NCBI GenBank assembly: GCA_046296195.1
Contig: JBKBLR010000014.1
Span: forward strand, 7,012-71,011
Direction: 5' to 3'
Length of the DNA: 64,000 bases
From: Amphiplicatus sp046296195
Lineage (GTDB): Bacteria > Pseudomonadota > Alphaproteobacteria > Caulobacterales > Parvularculaceae
Part shown: in pieces, positions 51,486 through 63,073 of the stretch
Layout of the letters: every line of letters starts with the position of its first letter
How positions within the stretch are numbered: position 1 is the stretch's first letter
Made by a program: the position numbers and the translations under genes
Notes under the pieces: model-generated
What the model was told of the DNA's origin: nothing
The model's database searches: none
What the model saw: the letters and a program-made list of their open reading frames with translations, nothing else

Positions 51486-52985
51486 GTGACCAGCAAAACA
51501 ATTCTCATTGTCGACGACGACCCGACGCAGCGGCGCCTGATGCGCGCGGTGTGCGAGAAAGCGGGCTACCCGGTGCTGCAGGCGGATTCGGGCGAGAATG
51601 CGCTGCAGATCCTGCAAGGCGAACAGGGCCAGGACGTCTCCCTCGTGATGCTCGACCTGCGGATGCCGGGGCTCGGCGGCATGGAGACGCTGAAGCGCGC
51701 CAAGGCCTATCGCGACGAGCTTCCCGTCATCGTTCTCACCGCGCAAGGCGGCATCGACACCGTCGTCGAGGCGATGCAGAACGGCGCGGCGGATTTCTTC
51801 GTGAAACCCGCGAGCCCCGAACGCGTCATCGTCTCGATCAACAACGCGCTCAACCTCTCGACGCTCAAGGGCGAGGTTTCGCGCCTCAAGCGCAAGCGCG
51901 ACGGCGCAATGGCGTTCGCCGACCTCATCGGCCATAGCGCCGCCCTCAAGAACGTGCAGCGCCTCGGCGAGCGGGCGGCGGCCTCGAACATCCCGATCCT
52001 CATCACCGGCGAGTCGGGCGTCGGCAAGGAGATGATCGCGCGCGCCATTCAAGGCTCGTCGGAGCGCGCCGGCCGCCCCTTCATCACCGTCAATTGCGGA
52101 GCGATCCCAGAGAATCTCGTCGAGAGCATTCTCTTCGGCCACGAGAAGGGCTCCTTCACCGGCGCCCATCAGAAGCACATCGGCAAGTTCCAGGAAGCCG
52201 ACGGCGGCACCATCTTCCTCGACGAAGTGGGCGAGCTTCCCGCCGACATGCAGGTGAAGCTCCTGCGCGTGCTGCAGGAGGGCGAGGTTGATCCGATCGG
52301 CGCGAAGCGGCCGGTGAAGGTCGACGTGCGCGTCATCTCGGCGACGAACCGCGACCTCGCCGAAGAGGTGAAAGCGGGCCGATTCCGCGAGGACCTCTAT
52401 TACCGGCTCAACGTCTTCCCCGTGCACATCCCGCCGCTGCGCGAGCGCGTCGAGGATATCCCGGCGCTCGTCGATCATTTCATCCAGCGCTACAACGCCG
52501 AGGAGCGCCGCGACGTGCGCGGCGTGCAGCACGAGGTTCTCGCCGTGCTGATGCGCCAGCCCTGGCCGGGCAATGTCCGCCAGCTTGAGAACACGATTTT
52601 CCGCGCGGTCGTTCTCGCCGAGACGCCATATCTCACCGCGCGCGACTTCCCGCTGCTCGCGGCCGAGTTCGAGGCGGCCGGCGTCGACATGGGTCCGCCG
52701 ATGCTTGACGATTTCAGCGCCGGCCCCGCGCCGGCGTCCGCAGCGGATGCGGCCGCGCCGCGTCCGCTTGCCGGCAATTCGTCGACCGCGTTCGAGAATG
52801 TCGACGTCTTCGACCGCGACGGGCACTTGCGGACGCTCGAGGCGATCGAGCGCGATCTCATCCAGCTTGCGATCGACACCTATGACGGGCGCATGTCGGA
52901 GGTTGCGCGCCGCCTCGGCATGGGCCGCTCGACGCTCTACCGCAAACTCCGCGAGCACGGGCTCGAGGTGAAAAGAAGCGCCTAG
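51486..52985 (+). CDS. Sigma-54-dependent response regulator, NtrC family
   Basis: 499 residues. Receiver domain 1-120: acidic pocket D10-D11-D12, phosphoacceptor D57 (VMLDLRMPG) and lysine in FFVKPASP. AAA+ domain about 135-375: Walker A GESGVGKE, the sigma-54 contact loop GSFTGA (the usual GAFTGA with Ala replaced by Ser), Walker B FLDEVGEL, and FREDLYYRLNVFPVHIPPLRER. A Fis-type helix-turn-helix ends the chain (EVARRLGMGRSTLYRKLREHG). GTG at 51486 has GAGGGG 9 bases upstream and opens directly onto the receiver. No sensor kinase is adjacent, so its signal is unknown. Confidence 0.92.
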   Translation: MTSKTILIVDDDPTQRRLMRAVCEKAGYPVLQADSGENALQILQGEQGQDVSLVMLDLRMPGLGGMETLKRAKAYRDELPVIVLTAQGGIDTVVEAMQNGAADFFVKPASPERVIVSINNALNLSTLKGEVSRLKRKRDGAMAFADLIGHSAALKNVQRLGERAAASNIPILITGESGVGKEMIARAIQGSSERAGRPFITVNCGAIPENLVESILFGHEKGSFTGAHQKHIGKFQEADGGTIFLDEVGELPADMQVKLLRVLQEGEVDPIGAKRPVKVDVRVISATNRDLAEEVKAGRFREDLYYRLNVFPVHIPPLRERVEDIPALVDHFIQRYNAEERRDVRGVQHEVLAVLMRQPWPGNVRQLENTIFRAVVLAETPYLTARDFPLLAAEFEAAGVDMGPPMLDDFSAGPAPASAADAAAPRPLAGNSSTAFENVDVFDRDGHLRTLEAIERDLIQLAIDTYDGRMSEVARRLGMGRSTLYRKLREHGLEVKRSA

Positions 52986-53006
52986 GCCGCGAGCATCCGC
53001 GCCGCG

Positions 53007-53279
53007 TCAGCCTTCCCCCAGCGCCGAGAGGTAGAGGTCGAGGAGCGCCTCCTCCTCCTCGCGCTTGGCCTTGTCCATCTTGCGCAGGCGGATGATCTTG
53101 CGGAGCGTCTTGGTGTCGTAGCCCTCGCCCTTGGCCTCGGCGAAGACTTCCTTGATGTCACCCGCAATGGTCGACTTTTCCTCCTCAAGACGCTCGACCC
53201 GCTCGAGGAACGAGCGCAGCCGCTCCGCCGCGACCGTCGTCGCCCCGCCCGTCGCAATCGTCGCCGATCCGTCCGCCAT
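53007..53279 (-). CDS. gapR: Nucleoid-associated protein GapR (DUF2312)
   Basis: A 90-residue all-helical protein. In Caulobacter, GapR binds overtwisted DNA ahead of replication and transcription and is needed for normal growth. The family core is complete: AAERLRSFLERVERLEEEKSTIAGDIKEVFAEAKGEGYDTKTLRKIIRLRKMDKAKREEEEALLDLYLSAL. It converges with the NtrC-type regulator and diverges from carB. Confidence 0.95.
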   Translation of the reverse strand: MADGSATIATGGATTVAAERLRSFLERVERLEEEKSTIAGDIKEVFAEAKGEGYDTKTLRKIIRLRKMDKAKREEEEALLDLYLSALGEG

Positions 53280-53435
53280 GGCCCTCGCACTCCAGAAACG
53301 CTCGATCCCGACCTAGGGCTGCGTCGGGCCGGCGCTGAAGCGGCAATTCTCCACATGGGGAAAGAGAAGGAACCGCTTTCCCCCACGGCCGCTTTCGCCT
53401 AAGAGGCCCCCTTAGCCCGAATCAAAGCTTCCCCC

Positions 53436-53461
53436 GCGCCGGACGGCTTTCCGCCCGGCGC
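53436..53461 (+). other. Hairpin just upstream of carB
   Basis: GCGCCGG and CCGGCGC (with an inner CGG/CCG pair) form a strong stem that ends 16 bases before the carB ATG. It may influence translation of carB. No Shine-Dalgarno is visible in the remaining bases. Confidence 0.35.
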
Positions 53462-53477
53462 CTGCACGCGAGCGTCC

Positions 53478-56876
<3,399 letters not shown>

Positions 56877-56884
56877 TCACCCGC

Positions 56885-56922
56885 CGCCGGCGCCGGGTTT
56901 TCGCGGCTTTCGGGGGCCGGCG
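56885..56922 (+). terminator. Weak candidate terminator after carB
   Basis: CGCCGGC (56885-56891) and GCCGGCG (56916-56922) form a 7-base stem with a 24-base loop, followed by CGGATTTTCG. The loop is long and the T-run short, so this is uncertain. Confidence 0.3.
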
Positions 56923-57214
56923 CGGATTTTCGTTAACCTTCAGACCCCGCAAAAAGCCTCAATGCCTCACCCCGGAATGACGACGCCGGAAAGGCCAGCT
57001 CGCGGCAAGGTTGAAAGTTATCCCACCCCCCTTATGGCGCCATTAAAGTAGGGTCGTCGACGCCAGGAAACGGAGCCCAACGCTTGATCCCCGCCCTCGT
57101 CGCCCTCGCCTGCCCCACGCCTGAAGGACCTGCCAACCGGGGGAATCAGAAAAACGTGGAAAATTCCGCCGAAGGCCGAATGAAGGCAGGGGGCAAGCGC
57201 CGCCAACGACGCCA

Positions 57215-57242
57215 AACTTTCCGAACTTTCCGGATTTTCCGG
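57215..57242. repeat. Three tandem 9-base repeats (AACTTTCCG) upstream of serS
   Basis: AACTTTCCG occurs twice in a row and is followed by the related GATTTTCCG. It lies about 100 bases upstream of serS. The stretch 56877-57339 has no gene that can be supported; apart from the weak terminator, this repeat and the serS promoter, nothing is seen in it. Confidence 0.5.
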
Positions 57243-57303
57243 AAACCGGCCGGCGCCGGGTTGACGCCAGGGCGTGCGGCAGTCTCGCCTTTTCCGCCAT
57301 TCC

Positions 57304-57331
57304 TTGCGCGCCACCGAACCCCCGCTATACG
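57304..57331 (+). promoter_or_regulatory. serS promoter, implying a leaderless mRNA
   Basis: TTGCGC (57304-57309), a 16-base spacer and TATACG (57326-57331), then eight bases and the serS ATG at 57340. Transcription would start at or within one or two bases of the ATG. The eight bases contain no Shine-Dalgarno. Confidence 0.55.
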
Positions 57332-57339
57332 TCGCCGCC

Positions 57340-58614
57340 ATGCATGACATCCGATTCATCCGGGAAAACGCCGTCGCTTTCGACGCCGGCCTCAAACGCC
57401 GGGGCCTGCCGCCGCGCGCCGCCGAAATCCTCGCGATCGACGAGAAGGCGCGGGCGCTGACCGCCGCGCTGCAGGACCTTCAGACGCGGCGGAACGCCGC
57501 CTCGAAGGCGATCGGCGCGGCGAAAGCGAAAAAGGATGACGCCGAAGCGGCGCGCCTGATGGCCGAGGTCGAGGCCGTGAAGCGTGAAATGCCGCGCCTC
57601 GAGGACGAGGAGGCGAAGGCGAAGAAGACGCTCGAGGACATTCTTGCGGCGATCCCGAACCTGCCGGCGCCGGACGTTCCTGACGGCGCGGACGAGACCG
57701 CCAATATCGAGGTAAGGAGATGGGGCGCGCCGCGCGCCATTCCCGGCGCGCGCGAGCATTTCGACATCGGCGAGGCCCTCGGCCTCATGGATTTCGAGAC
57801 CGCGGCGAAAATGTCCGGCGCACGCTTTGTCCTTCTCTCCGGCGCGCTCGCCCGCATGGAACGCGCGATCGCCAACCTGATGCTCGACACCCATACGGCG
57901 GAGTTCGGCTACACCGAAGTGTCGCCGCCGGCGCTCGTGCGCGACATGGCGCCTTTCGGCGTCGGGCAACTGCCGAAATTCGAAGACGACCTCTTCCGCA
58001 CCACCAACGGCTACTGGCTGACCTCGACGGCGGAGGTGACGCTGTCGAACATCGTCGCCGACTGCATCGTCGATGAAGATTACCTGCCGCGCCGCTACAC
58101 CGCTTGGACGCCCTGTTTCCGCTCCGAAGCGGGCGCGGCGGGCAAGGACACCCGCGGCATGATCCGCATGCACCAGTTCTCGAAGGTGGAGCTCGTCTCG
58201 GTCACGACGCCGGACAAGTCGAACGATGAGCACGAGCGCATGACGGCGTGCGCCGAGGCGATCCTGAAGAAGCTCGATCTGCCCTTCCGCACCATGGCGC
58301 TTTCGACCGGCGACATGGGCTTTGCCTCGCGCAAGACCTATGACATCGAAGTTTGGCTGCCCGGCCAGAACCGTTATCGCGAGATTTCGTCCTGTTCGAA
58401 TTGCGGCGACTTCCAGGCCCGGCGGATGAAAGCGCGCTGGCGCCGGAAGGGGGAAAAAGGCGCGGAGTTCGTGCACACTCTGAACGGCTCTGGTCTCGCG
58501 GTCGGGCGGACGCTCGTCGCGATCCTTGAAAACTATCAGCAGGCGGACGGCTCCGTCGCCGTGCCGGCGGCGCTGCAAGGCTATATGGGCGGAATGACCG
58601 CGATCGGGAAATAA
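57340..58614 (+). CDS. serS: Seryl-tRNA synthetase
   Basis: A 424-residue class II synthetase. The N-terminal coiled-coil arm that holds the long variable arm of tRNA-Ser spans about residues 30-105 (ALTAALQDLQTRRNAASKAIGAAKAKKDDAEAARLMAEVEAVKREM). Motif 2 is CFRSEAGAAGKDTRGMIRMHQFSKVE and motif 3 is LNGSGLAVGRTLVAILENYQ. The ATG at 57340 gives the usual N-terminus MHDIRFIREN. Its stop overlaps the surE start (TAATG). Confidence 0.98.
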   Translation: MHDIRFIRENAVAFDAGLKRRGLPPRAAEILAIDEKARALTAALQDLQTRRNAASKAIGAAKAKKDDAEAARLMAEVEAVKREMPRLEDEEAKAKKTLEDILAAIPNLPAPDVPDGADETANIEVRRWGAPRAIPGAREHFDIGEALGLMDFETAAKMSGARFVLLSGALARMERAIANLMLDTHTAEFGYTEVSPPALVRDMAPFGVGQLPKFEDDLFRTTNGYWLTSTAEVTLSNIVADCIVDEDYLPRRYTAWTPCFRSEAGAAGKDTRGMIRMHQFSKVELVSVTTPDKSNDEHERMTACAEAILKKLDLPFRTMALSTGDMGFASRKTYDIEVWLPGQNRYREISSCSNCGDFQARRMKARWRRKGEKGAEFVHTLNGSGLAVGRTLVAILENYQQADGSVAVPAALQGYMGGMTAIGK

Positions 58615-59381
58615 TGCGCATTCTCTGCACCAATGACGATGGAATCCACGCGCAGGGGCTCGACTGCCTCGTCAGGATCGCCCGCGCGCTGTCGGACGAC
58701 GTCTGGGTCGTCGCCCCGCATGAGGAGCAGTCGGGTGCGGCGCGCGCCCTCACCCTCGCCAACCCGATTCGCGTGCGCGAATACGACCCGCGGCGCTTTT
58801 CCGTGTCCGGCACGCCGTCCGACGCGGTGATGATGGCTGTGCACAAGCTGATGAAGGACGCCCGGCCCGATCTCGTGCTCTCCGGCGTCAACAACGGCCA
58901 GAATCTCGCCGAGGACGTGACAGTTTCCGGCACCATCGCCGGCGCCTTCCAAGGGATGAGCCTCGGCGTTCCCTCGATCGCGCTGTCGCTGGCGCGGCTG
59001 CAGCGCGACAAGGCGCGCTGGGCGACTCCGGAACGCCATGCGCCGGCGATCATCCGCAGGCTGATCGAAACGGGCTGGCCCGCGGACGTCGTCATCAACG
59101 TCAACTTCCCGGACCGCGACCCGGACGACGTCGCCGGCGTCGAGGTGACGCGGCAGGGCCATCGCGACGACTTCAAGCTCTTCATCGAGGAGCGCAAGGA
59201 CCTGCGCGGCTTCTCTTATTACTGGTACGGCTATGAGGGCTCGCTCTCCAATCCGCCGGCGGGCGTCGACCTCAAGGCCGTTTATGACGGGCGGATCTCG
59301 ATCACGCCGCTGCATTTGGCCCTCACCCACGAAGACAGCCGGCGGCGCCTTGAAGCGGCGTTCCGCGACCCCGCGGCCTGA
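58614..59381 (+). CDS. surE: 5'-nucleotidase SurE
   Basis: A 255-residue metal-dependent phosphatase that dephosphorylates nucleoside 5'- and 3'-monophosphates. MRILCTNDDGIHAQGL carries the metal-binding DD. The second ligand set is in SGVNNGQNLAEDVTVSGTIAGAFQG, and the start of the core motif is VSGTPSDAVMMA. It is coupled to serS by a one-base overlap. The following LysM/M23 gene matches the surE-nlpD neighbourhood of enterobacteria. Confidence 0.97.
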   Translation: MRILCTNDDGIHAQGLDCLVRIARALSDDVWVVAPHEEQSGAARALTLANPIRVREYDPRRFSVSGTPSDAVMMAVHKLMKDARPDLVLSGVNNGQNLAEDVTVSGTIAGAFQGMSLGVPSIALSLARLQRDKARWATPERHAPAIIRRLIETGWPADVVINVNFPDRDPDDVAGVEVTRQGHRDDFKLFIEERKDLRGFSYYWYGYEGSLSNPPAGVDLKAVYDGRISITPLHLALTHEDSRRRLEAAFRDPAA

Positions 59382-59411
59382 GGCTTGCGTGACCGATGCG
59401 CAGGAAAGTGA

Positions 59412-59428
59412 TTAACGCCTTGTTAACC
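59412..59428 (+). promoter_or_regulatory. CtrA binding box upstream of the LysM/LytM lipoprotein gene
   Basis: TTAA (59412-59415), seven bases, then TTAACC (59423-59428) is a perfect match to the full CtrA site TTAA-N7-TTAA, in a non-coding stretch 50 bases before the ATG. CtrA itself is not in the window, but GapR is, and both belong to the alphaproteobacterial cell-cycle toolkit. Activation or repression cannot be told. Confidence 0.6.
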
Positions 59429-59478
59429 GAAGCGCCGCAAAAGTTACCAAAATCTGAACGAGCTGCGAGGTGTTGGTC

Positions 59479-60690
59479 ATGAACAAGGCCGGGCTCAAAC
59501 GTCTGACGGTCCTTCTCCTGGCGACGGCGCCGCTCGCCGCCTGCGGCTCGACGCACCGCGCGCCGGTCGTGTACGGCACGCAGCCCTATCAACAGACGGC
59601 GCGCATTTACAATTCGCCGGCGGAATCCGCCGCGGCGCGCACGGTCTATTCCAACACCGGCGCAACCGGTTACGCGCCGTCGGCCTATGGCGCGTCGTCC
59701 TACTCGCCCTCGCTCGACGGCATCGTGCTCGAGCCGGCGGTGGCGCGCGGGCCCGTTCCGCTGACTCCGGTCGCCGAAACCTGGCGCGAGGAACGCCGCG
59801 GCGCGATGCAGCCGACCTATATCGCTGAGAACAACATCGACATCTTTGAACCCGCGGCGGAAATGCCCGGCCAGTTGACTGTGCGGCCGGGCGACACCGT
59901 CTATGCGATCGCGCGGCGCACCGGCGCGACCCCGCAGGCGATCATTTCGCTGAACCGCCTCGCGCCGCCCTACCGGCTGGAAGTCGGGGAGATCATCCGT
60001 GTACCCGCCAATTCGGTCCCGCCGTCGCGCGCCGCAGCCGCCGCCGAGGCCGCCGCGCCGCCGCGGGCCGGCGCCCATGTCGTCAGGGCGGGCGACACGC
60101 TCTATTCAATCTCGCGCGCGACGGGGGTCCCGGTCGATCAGATCGCGCAGGCCAACTCTATTGGCGCGCCCTATTCGCTGCGCGTCGGGCAGACGCTGAA
60201 AATTCCCGGCGGATCGGGCGCGATTGCGGCCGCAGCGCCGCAGGCGCCGGAAGCCGATGTCGGCGATCTTGCGCGCAACGTCTCCTATGGTTCACCGGCG
60301 GCAAAGCCCGCCACGCTGTTCGACTGGCCGGTTCAGGGCCGCGTCATCGGCGTTTTCGGCCTCAGCCAGGCGGGCAAGCGCAATGACGGCGTCAACATCG
60401 CTGCGCCGGTCGGAACGCCGGTGCGCGCCGCCGCTGACGGCGAAGTCGTCTATCGCGGCAGCGAGCTCGAAGGCTACGGCAATTTGCTCCTCATCAAGCA
60501 TGAGGACGGCTTCGTCACCGCCTACGCCCACAACGACGCCATGCTGGTGAAAAAAGGCGATCGCGTGCGGAAGGGTCAGGTCATCGCCAAAGTCGGACAG
60601 ACCGGCTCAGCGAGCGAGCCTCAACTTCATTTCGAGATCCGCCAGAATCTCAAAGCCATCGATCCTGTTGCGCTGATGGGATCCTTGTAA
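59479..60690 (+). CDS. LysM/LytM lipoprotein, NlpD/DipM-type amidase activator
   Basis: 403 residues. Lipoprotein signal MNKAGLKRLTVLLLATAPLAACG. A Tyr/Ala/Ser-rich linker is followed by two LysM peptidoglycan-binding modules (LTVRPGDTVYAIARRTGATPQAI... about 133-177; HVVRAGDTLYSISRATGVPVDQI... about 198-240). The C-terminal LytM/M23 domain has lost metal ligands: the HxxxD site reads NDGVN and the HxH site reads QLH. This pattern belongs to catalytically inactive amidase activators such as NlpD, EnvC and DipM. GAGG lies 8 bases before the ATG. The CtrA box upstream fits a role in cell separation. Confidence 0.87.
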   Translation: MNKAGLKRLTVLLLATAPLAACGSTHRAPVVYGTQPYQQTARIYNSPAESAAARTVYSNTGATGYAPSAYGASSYSPSLDGIVLEPAVARGPVPLTPVAETWREERRGAMQPTYIAENNIDIFEPAAEMPGQLTVRPGDTVYAIARRTGATPQAIISLNRLAPPYRLEVGEIIRVPANSVPPSRAAAAAEAAAPPRAGAHVVRAGDTLYSISRATGVPVDQIAQANSIGAPYSLRVGQTLKIPGGSGAIAAAAPQAPEADVGDLARNVSYGSPAAKPATLFDWPVQGRVIGVFGLSQAGKRNDGVNIAAPVGTPVRAAADGEVVYRGSELEGYGNLLLIKHEDGFVTAYAHNDAMLVKKGDRVRKGQVIAKVGQTGSASEPQLHFEIRQNLKAIDPVALMGSL

Positions 60691-60772
60691 CGGGCGCGAG
60701 GGGCGGCTCGGCTTGCGTTTCAACAACAAGACTTCAGTTGCGTTTTATGCGCCGCTTCGTTGCGTGTCTTGA

Positions 60773-60800
60773 GGCCCCTAGCGCGGGGGCCTTTTCTTTT
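60773..60800 (+). terminator. Intrinsic terminator after the LysM/LytM gene
   Basis: GGCCCC (60773-60778) pairs with GGGGCC (60786-60791) around a seven-base loop and is followed by TTTTCTTTT. It ends at the stop of the convergent antiporter gene. Confidence 0.75.
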
Positions 60801-61755
60801 ATGACTTGAGAACCAGCCAGGAAATGTAGAGCGCATAGCCAAGGGCCAGCATCGCTCCTTCGCTGCGGGACACGCGCCCCTTCGACATCGCGAAATAGAG
60901 CATCAGCAAGGTCGCGCCGAGCATCACCCAATTGTCGAAACGGATGATTTCCGCCGGCGCTGCGACGGGGTGAATGGCTGCGGTCACGCCAAGAATGCCG
61001 AACAGGTTGTAGATGTTCGACCCGACGACATTGCCGATCGCCAGCGCCGACTTGCCGCGCGCGGCCGCCATGATCGACGTGACGAGTTCAGGTAGCGAGG
61101 TGCCGACGGCGACGACGGTGAGCCCGATGACGGTCTCCGAGACGCCGAGATCGGCGGCGATGCTGATCGAGCCGGTCACCAGCAACTTGGCTCCGAGCGC
61201 CAGAAGCGCCAGCCCTGCCGCCGCCAGGACGAGATCCAGCACGATCCCCTTCGGGCCCTGCACTTTCGCCGCCTCCGCGATATGTTGCTCGGCGAGCGGC
61301 GAATTCAGCTGACGGCGCTCGCTCAGAAAGGCGAAGAGGATGTAAGCGGCGATCGCCGCCAGAAAGGAGAAACCCGCTGTGCGGGTGAACTCGCCCGTCA
61401 TCGACACCGCGATCATTGCGATCGTCGCGACAAGACAGACGAATCCATCGCGTCGGATCGCCCTTTGGTCGACCGCAAAGGGCGCGATCGCCGCGGAGAG
61501 CCCGAGGATCAGAAGAATGTTGGCGATGTTCGAGCCGACGACATTGCCGACCGCTACGCCCGGCGAGCCGATGAGCGCCGCCTGAACGCTGGAGACGAGC
61601 TCGGGCGTCGAAGTGCCGAACCCGACAAGCGTCAGTCCGATCAGAAGATCCGAGACGCCGAGCTGCCGGGCGAGCGCGGTCGACCCGCGAATGAGGCTTT
61701 CAGCGCCGATGGTGAGCAAGACCAGCCCGCCGGCGATCGAATACCAGTCCGTCAA
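60799..61755 (-). CDS. CaCA-family Na+(K+)/Ca2+ antiporter, YrbG-like
   Basis: A 318-residue inner-membrane exchanger with about ten helices. The two alpha repeats that form the ion sites are GFGTSTPELVSSVQAALIGSPGVAVGNVVGSNIANI (about 45-80) and AVGTSLPELVTSIMAAARGKSALAIGNVVGSNIYNL (about 215-252). The conserved Glu and the GN(x)xGSN(I) motifs are intact. Ion specificity cannot be read from the sequence. Confidence 0.92.
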   Translation of the reverse strand: MTDWYSIAGGLVLLTIGAESLIRGSTALARQLGVSDLLIGLTLVGFGTSTPELVSSVQAALIGSPGVAVGNVVGSNIANILLILGLSAAIAPFAVDQRAIRRDGFVCLVATIAMIAVSMTGEFTRTAGFSFLAAIAAYILFAFLSERRQLNSPLAEQHIAEAAKVQGPKGIVLDLVLAAAGLALLALGAKLLVTGSISIAADLGVSETVIGLTVVAVGTSLPELVTSIMAAARGKSALAIGNVVGSNIYNLFGILGVTAAIHPVAAPAEIIRFDNWVMLGATLLMLYFAMSKGRVSRSEGAMLALGYALYISWLVLKS

Positions 61756-61812
61756 GGAAAACGCTCCGCGGGCTGCGACATCAGAAGACTGAATTTATTG
61801 AAATGGGGGCCA

Positions 61813-62184
61813 TCAAGCGAGCTTCAAGCATGCTCGCGCCACAGCGACAAGCCGGGAACCATCGGACTGCCGCCCCTCCGCCTCAAGGAAAGCGAGACGG
61901 CGGCCGATTCGGATCACCCTGACCTGCGCCGTCATGTCCTCCGGCCGCGACGAAGCGAGGTAATCAACAGTCACATTGACCGTCGCCTCCGGTTCCAGCC
62001 CCGCCGCGCGAAGCTCCGTCTGCATGGCGAGTTCGAGAAAGGCGGCGATGACGCCGCCATGGAGGGCGCGAATGGCCGGATTGCCGATATGCGTTTCATT
62101 GAACGCGAGGCGATAGCGGCGGCCCTCGCCTTCGCCCGCAGAGGAAAATCCCAGCCACTCGGCGATCGGCGATGATGGGTTCAT
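61813..62184 (-). CDS. PaaI-family hotdog thioesterase (second of a pair)
   Basis: A 123-residue hotdog-fold protein. IRALHGGVIAAFLELAMQ provides the HGG(x)xxxxxD/E active-site helix, with Glu in the acidic position. VNVTVDYLASSRPEDMTAQVRVIRIGRRLAFLEAE gives the sheet. It overlaps the preceding thioesterase by four bases (ATGA), so the two are coupled and may form a heterodimer. Confidence 0.88.
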   Translation of the reverse strand: MNPSSPIAEWLGFSSAGEGEGRRYRLAFNETHIGNPAIRALHGGVIAAFLELAMQTELRAAGLEPEATVNVTVDYLASSRPEDMTAQVRVIRIGRRLAFLEAEGRQSDGSRLVAVARACLKLA

Positions 62185-62657
62185 ACGCGCATCCCCTTCA
62201 TCGGCCCCTTTGTGCCGATCATGAAGGCGCCGCTCGCCGTCGCGATGAGGCCGCCGCCCTCTTCGAGCGCCAGCCTGCCCGAGACATAAGCGATGTCATT
62301 GTCGATGGCGTCGCACTGCGCGGCGCAGCGCACGCGTGCGCCAGGACGCGCTTTGGCGACATAATCCGTGCGAAGATTGATGGTGGCGATCGGCTTGACG
62401 TCTTCCATCGCGGTGAACACCGTCAGCCCGAAGATCGAGTCAAGCACGATCGTGCACAGACCGCCGTGGATGAACCCGCCGGCAGCGGCGAAGGCCGGCG
62501 GCAGGGTCAATGCGAAGGTCGCTTGTCCGCGTCCGATGAGCATCGGCTCCAGCGCTAGAGTCCTGAAAAGCGAATGCTCGTGCGCGAGGAAATCCCGCGC
62601 CGAACGCAGCATCGCGCCGATCGTCGGATTGATGTCGGAGGTGGAGGCGTTGGACAT
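62181..62657 (-). CDS. PaaI-family hotdog thioesterase (first of a pair)
   Basis: A 158-residue hotdog protein. GGFIHGGLCTIVLDSIFGLTVFTAM holds the HGG motif with Asp in the active-site helix, followed by PIATINLRTDYVAKARPGARVRCAAQC. It probably cleaves an acyl- or aryl-CoA; the substrate is unknown. Upstream lies a PchB-like chorismate mutase gene in the same direction, 51 bases away. Confidence 0.88.
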   Translation of the reverse strand: MSNASTSDINPTIGAMLRSARDFLAHEHSLFRTLALEPMLIGRGQATFALTLPPAFAAAGGFIHGGLCTIVLDSIFGLTVFTAMEDVKPIATINLRTDYVAKARPGARVRCAAQCDAIDNDIAYVSGRLALEEGGGLIATASGAFMIGTKGPMKGMRV

Positions 62658-62708
62658 GGAGGGACGGTAGCCGAGCCGGCGCGCCGGCGGAACAAAAAGG
62701 CGCAGCGC

Positions 62709-63005
62709 CTACTGGTCGCGCAGCCGCTCCTCCTGATATTGGACGCCCCATCCGATGATCTGCCGCCAGAGGGCTTCGGCCATTTCGGGCGGAAGCCCCC
62801 GCTCCGCCGCGCGCGCCCTCACCTTCTCGATGACGGCGCGGTTCCGCCAGGGAACATTCGCCTCGGTCGCTTCGGCGCGCTTTATCGCCCAGATGCGGTC
62901 GACATAGGTCCACCGCTCGGCGAGCGCATCGATCAGCGTGCGGTCGACGCGGTCGATCTCGGCCCGGACGTCATCCATGGTCCGGCAATCGGCGGGAGAT
63001 TTCAT
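62709..63005 (-). CDS. Chorismate mutase, AroQ/PchB type
   Basis: A 98-residue all-helical enzyme that turns chorismate into prephenate, or in the PchB subgroup splits isochorismate into salicylate and pyruvate. The sequence CRTMDDVRAEIDRVDRTLIDALAERWTYVDRIWAIKR and WRQIIGWGVQYQEE resembles PchB-like monofunctional mutases. The start is set at MKSPADCRTMDD (63005), with GGAA upstream. No salicylate synthase or siderophore gene is near, so chorismate mutase is the simpler call. Confidence 0.87.
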   Translation of the reverse strand: MKSPADCRTMDDVRAEIDRVDRTLIDALAERWTYVDRIWAIKRAEATEANVPWRNRAVIEKVRARAAERGLPPEMAEALWRQIIGWGVQYQEERLRDQ

Positions 63006-63073
63006 CTGGCGGCGCTTCCTTTCCTCACGCCCTTCTTGCCGCAATCCCCGGGCCAAGACGAGAGCGGCGATGG

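Noticed and set aside
53007..53386. Longer Arg/Ser-rich frame overlapping gapR
   Set aside because: The gapR frame matches the DUF2312 family across its whole length; the alternative frame is a shadow.
57084..57347. Short plus-strand frame before serS
   Set aside because: Low-complexity composition, no ribosome-binding site, and it overlaps the serS promoter and start.
62709..63005. Salicylate or siderophore biosynthesis (PchB) locus
   Set aside because: Only the mutase-like gene is present; no isochorismate synthase, adenylation enzyme or siderophore transporter is nearby.
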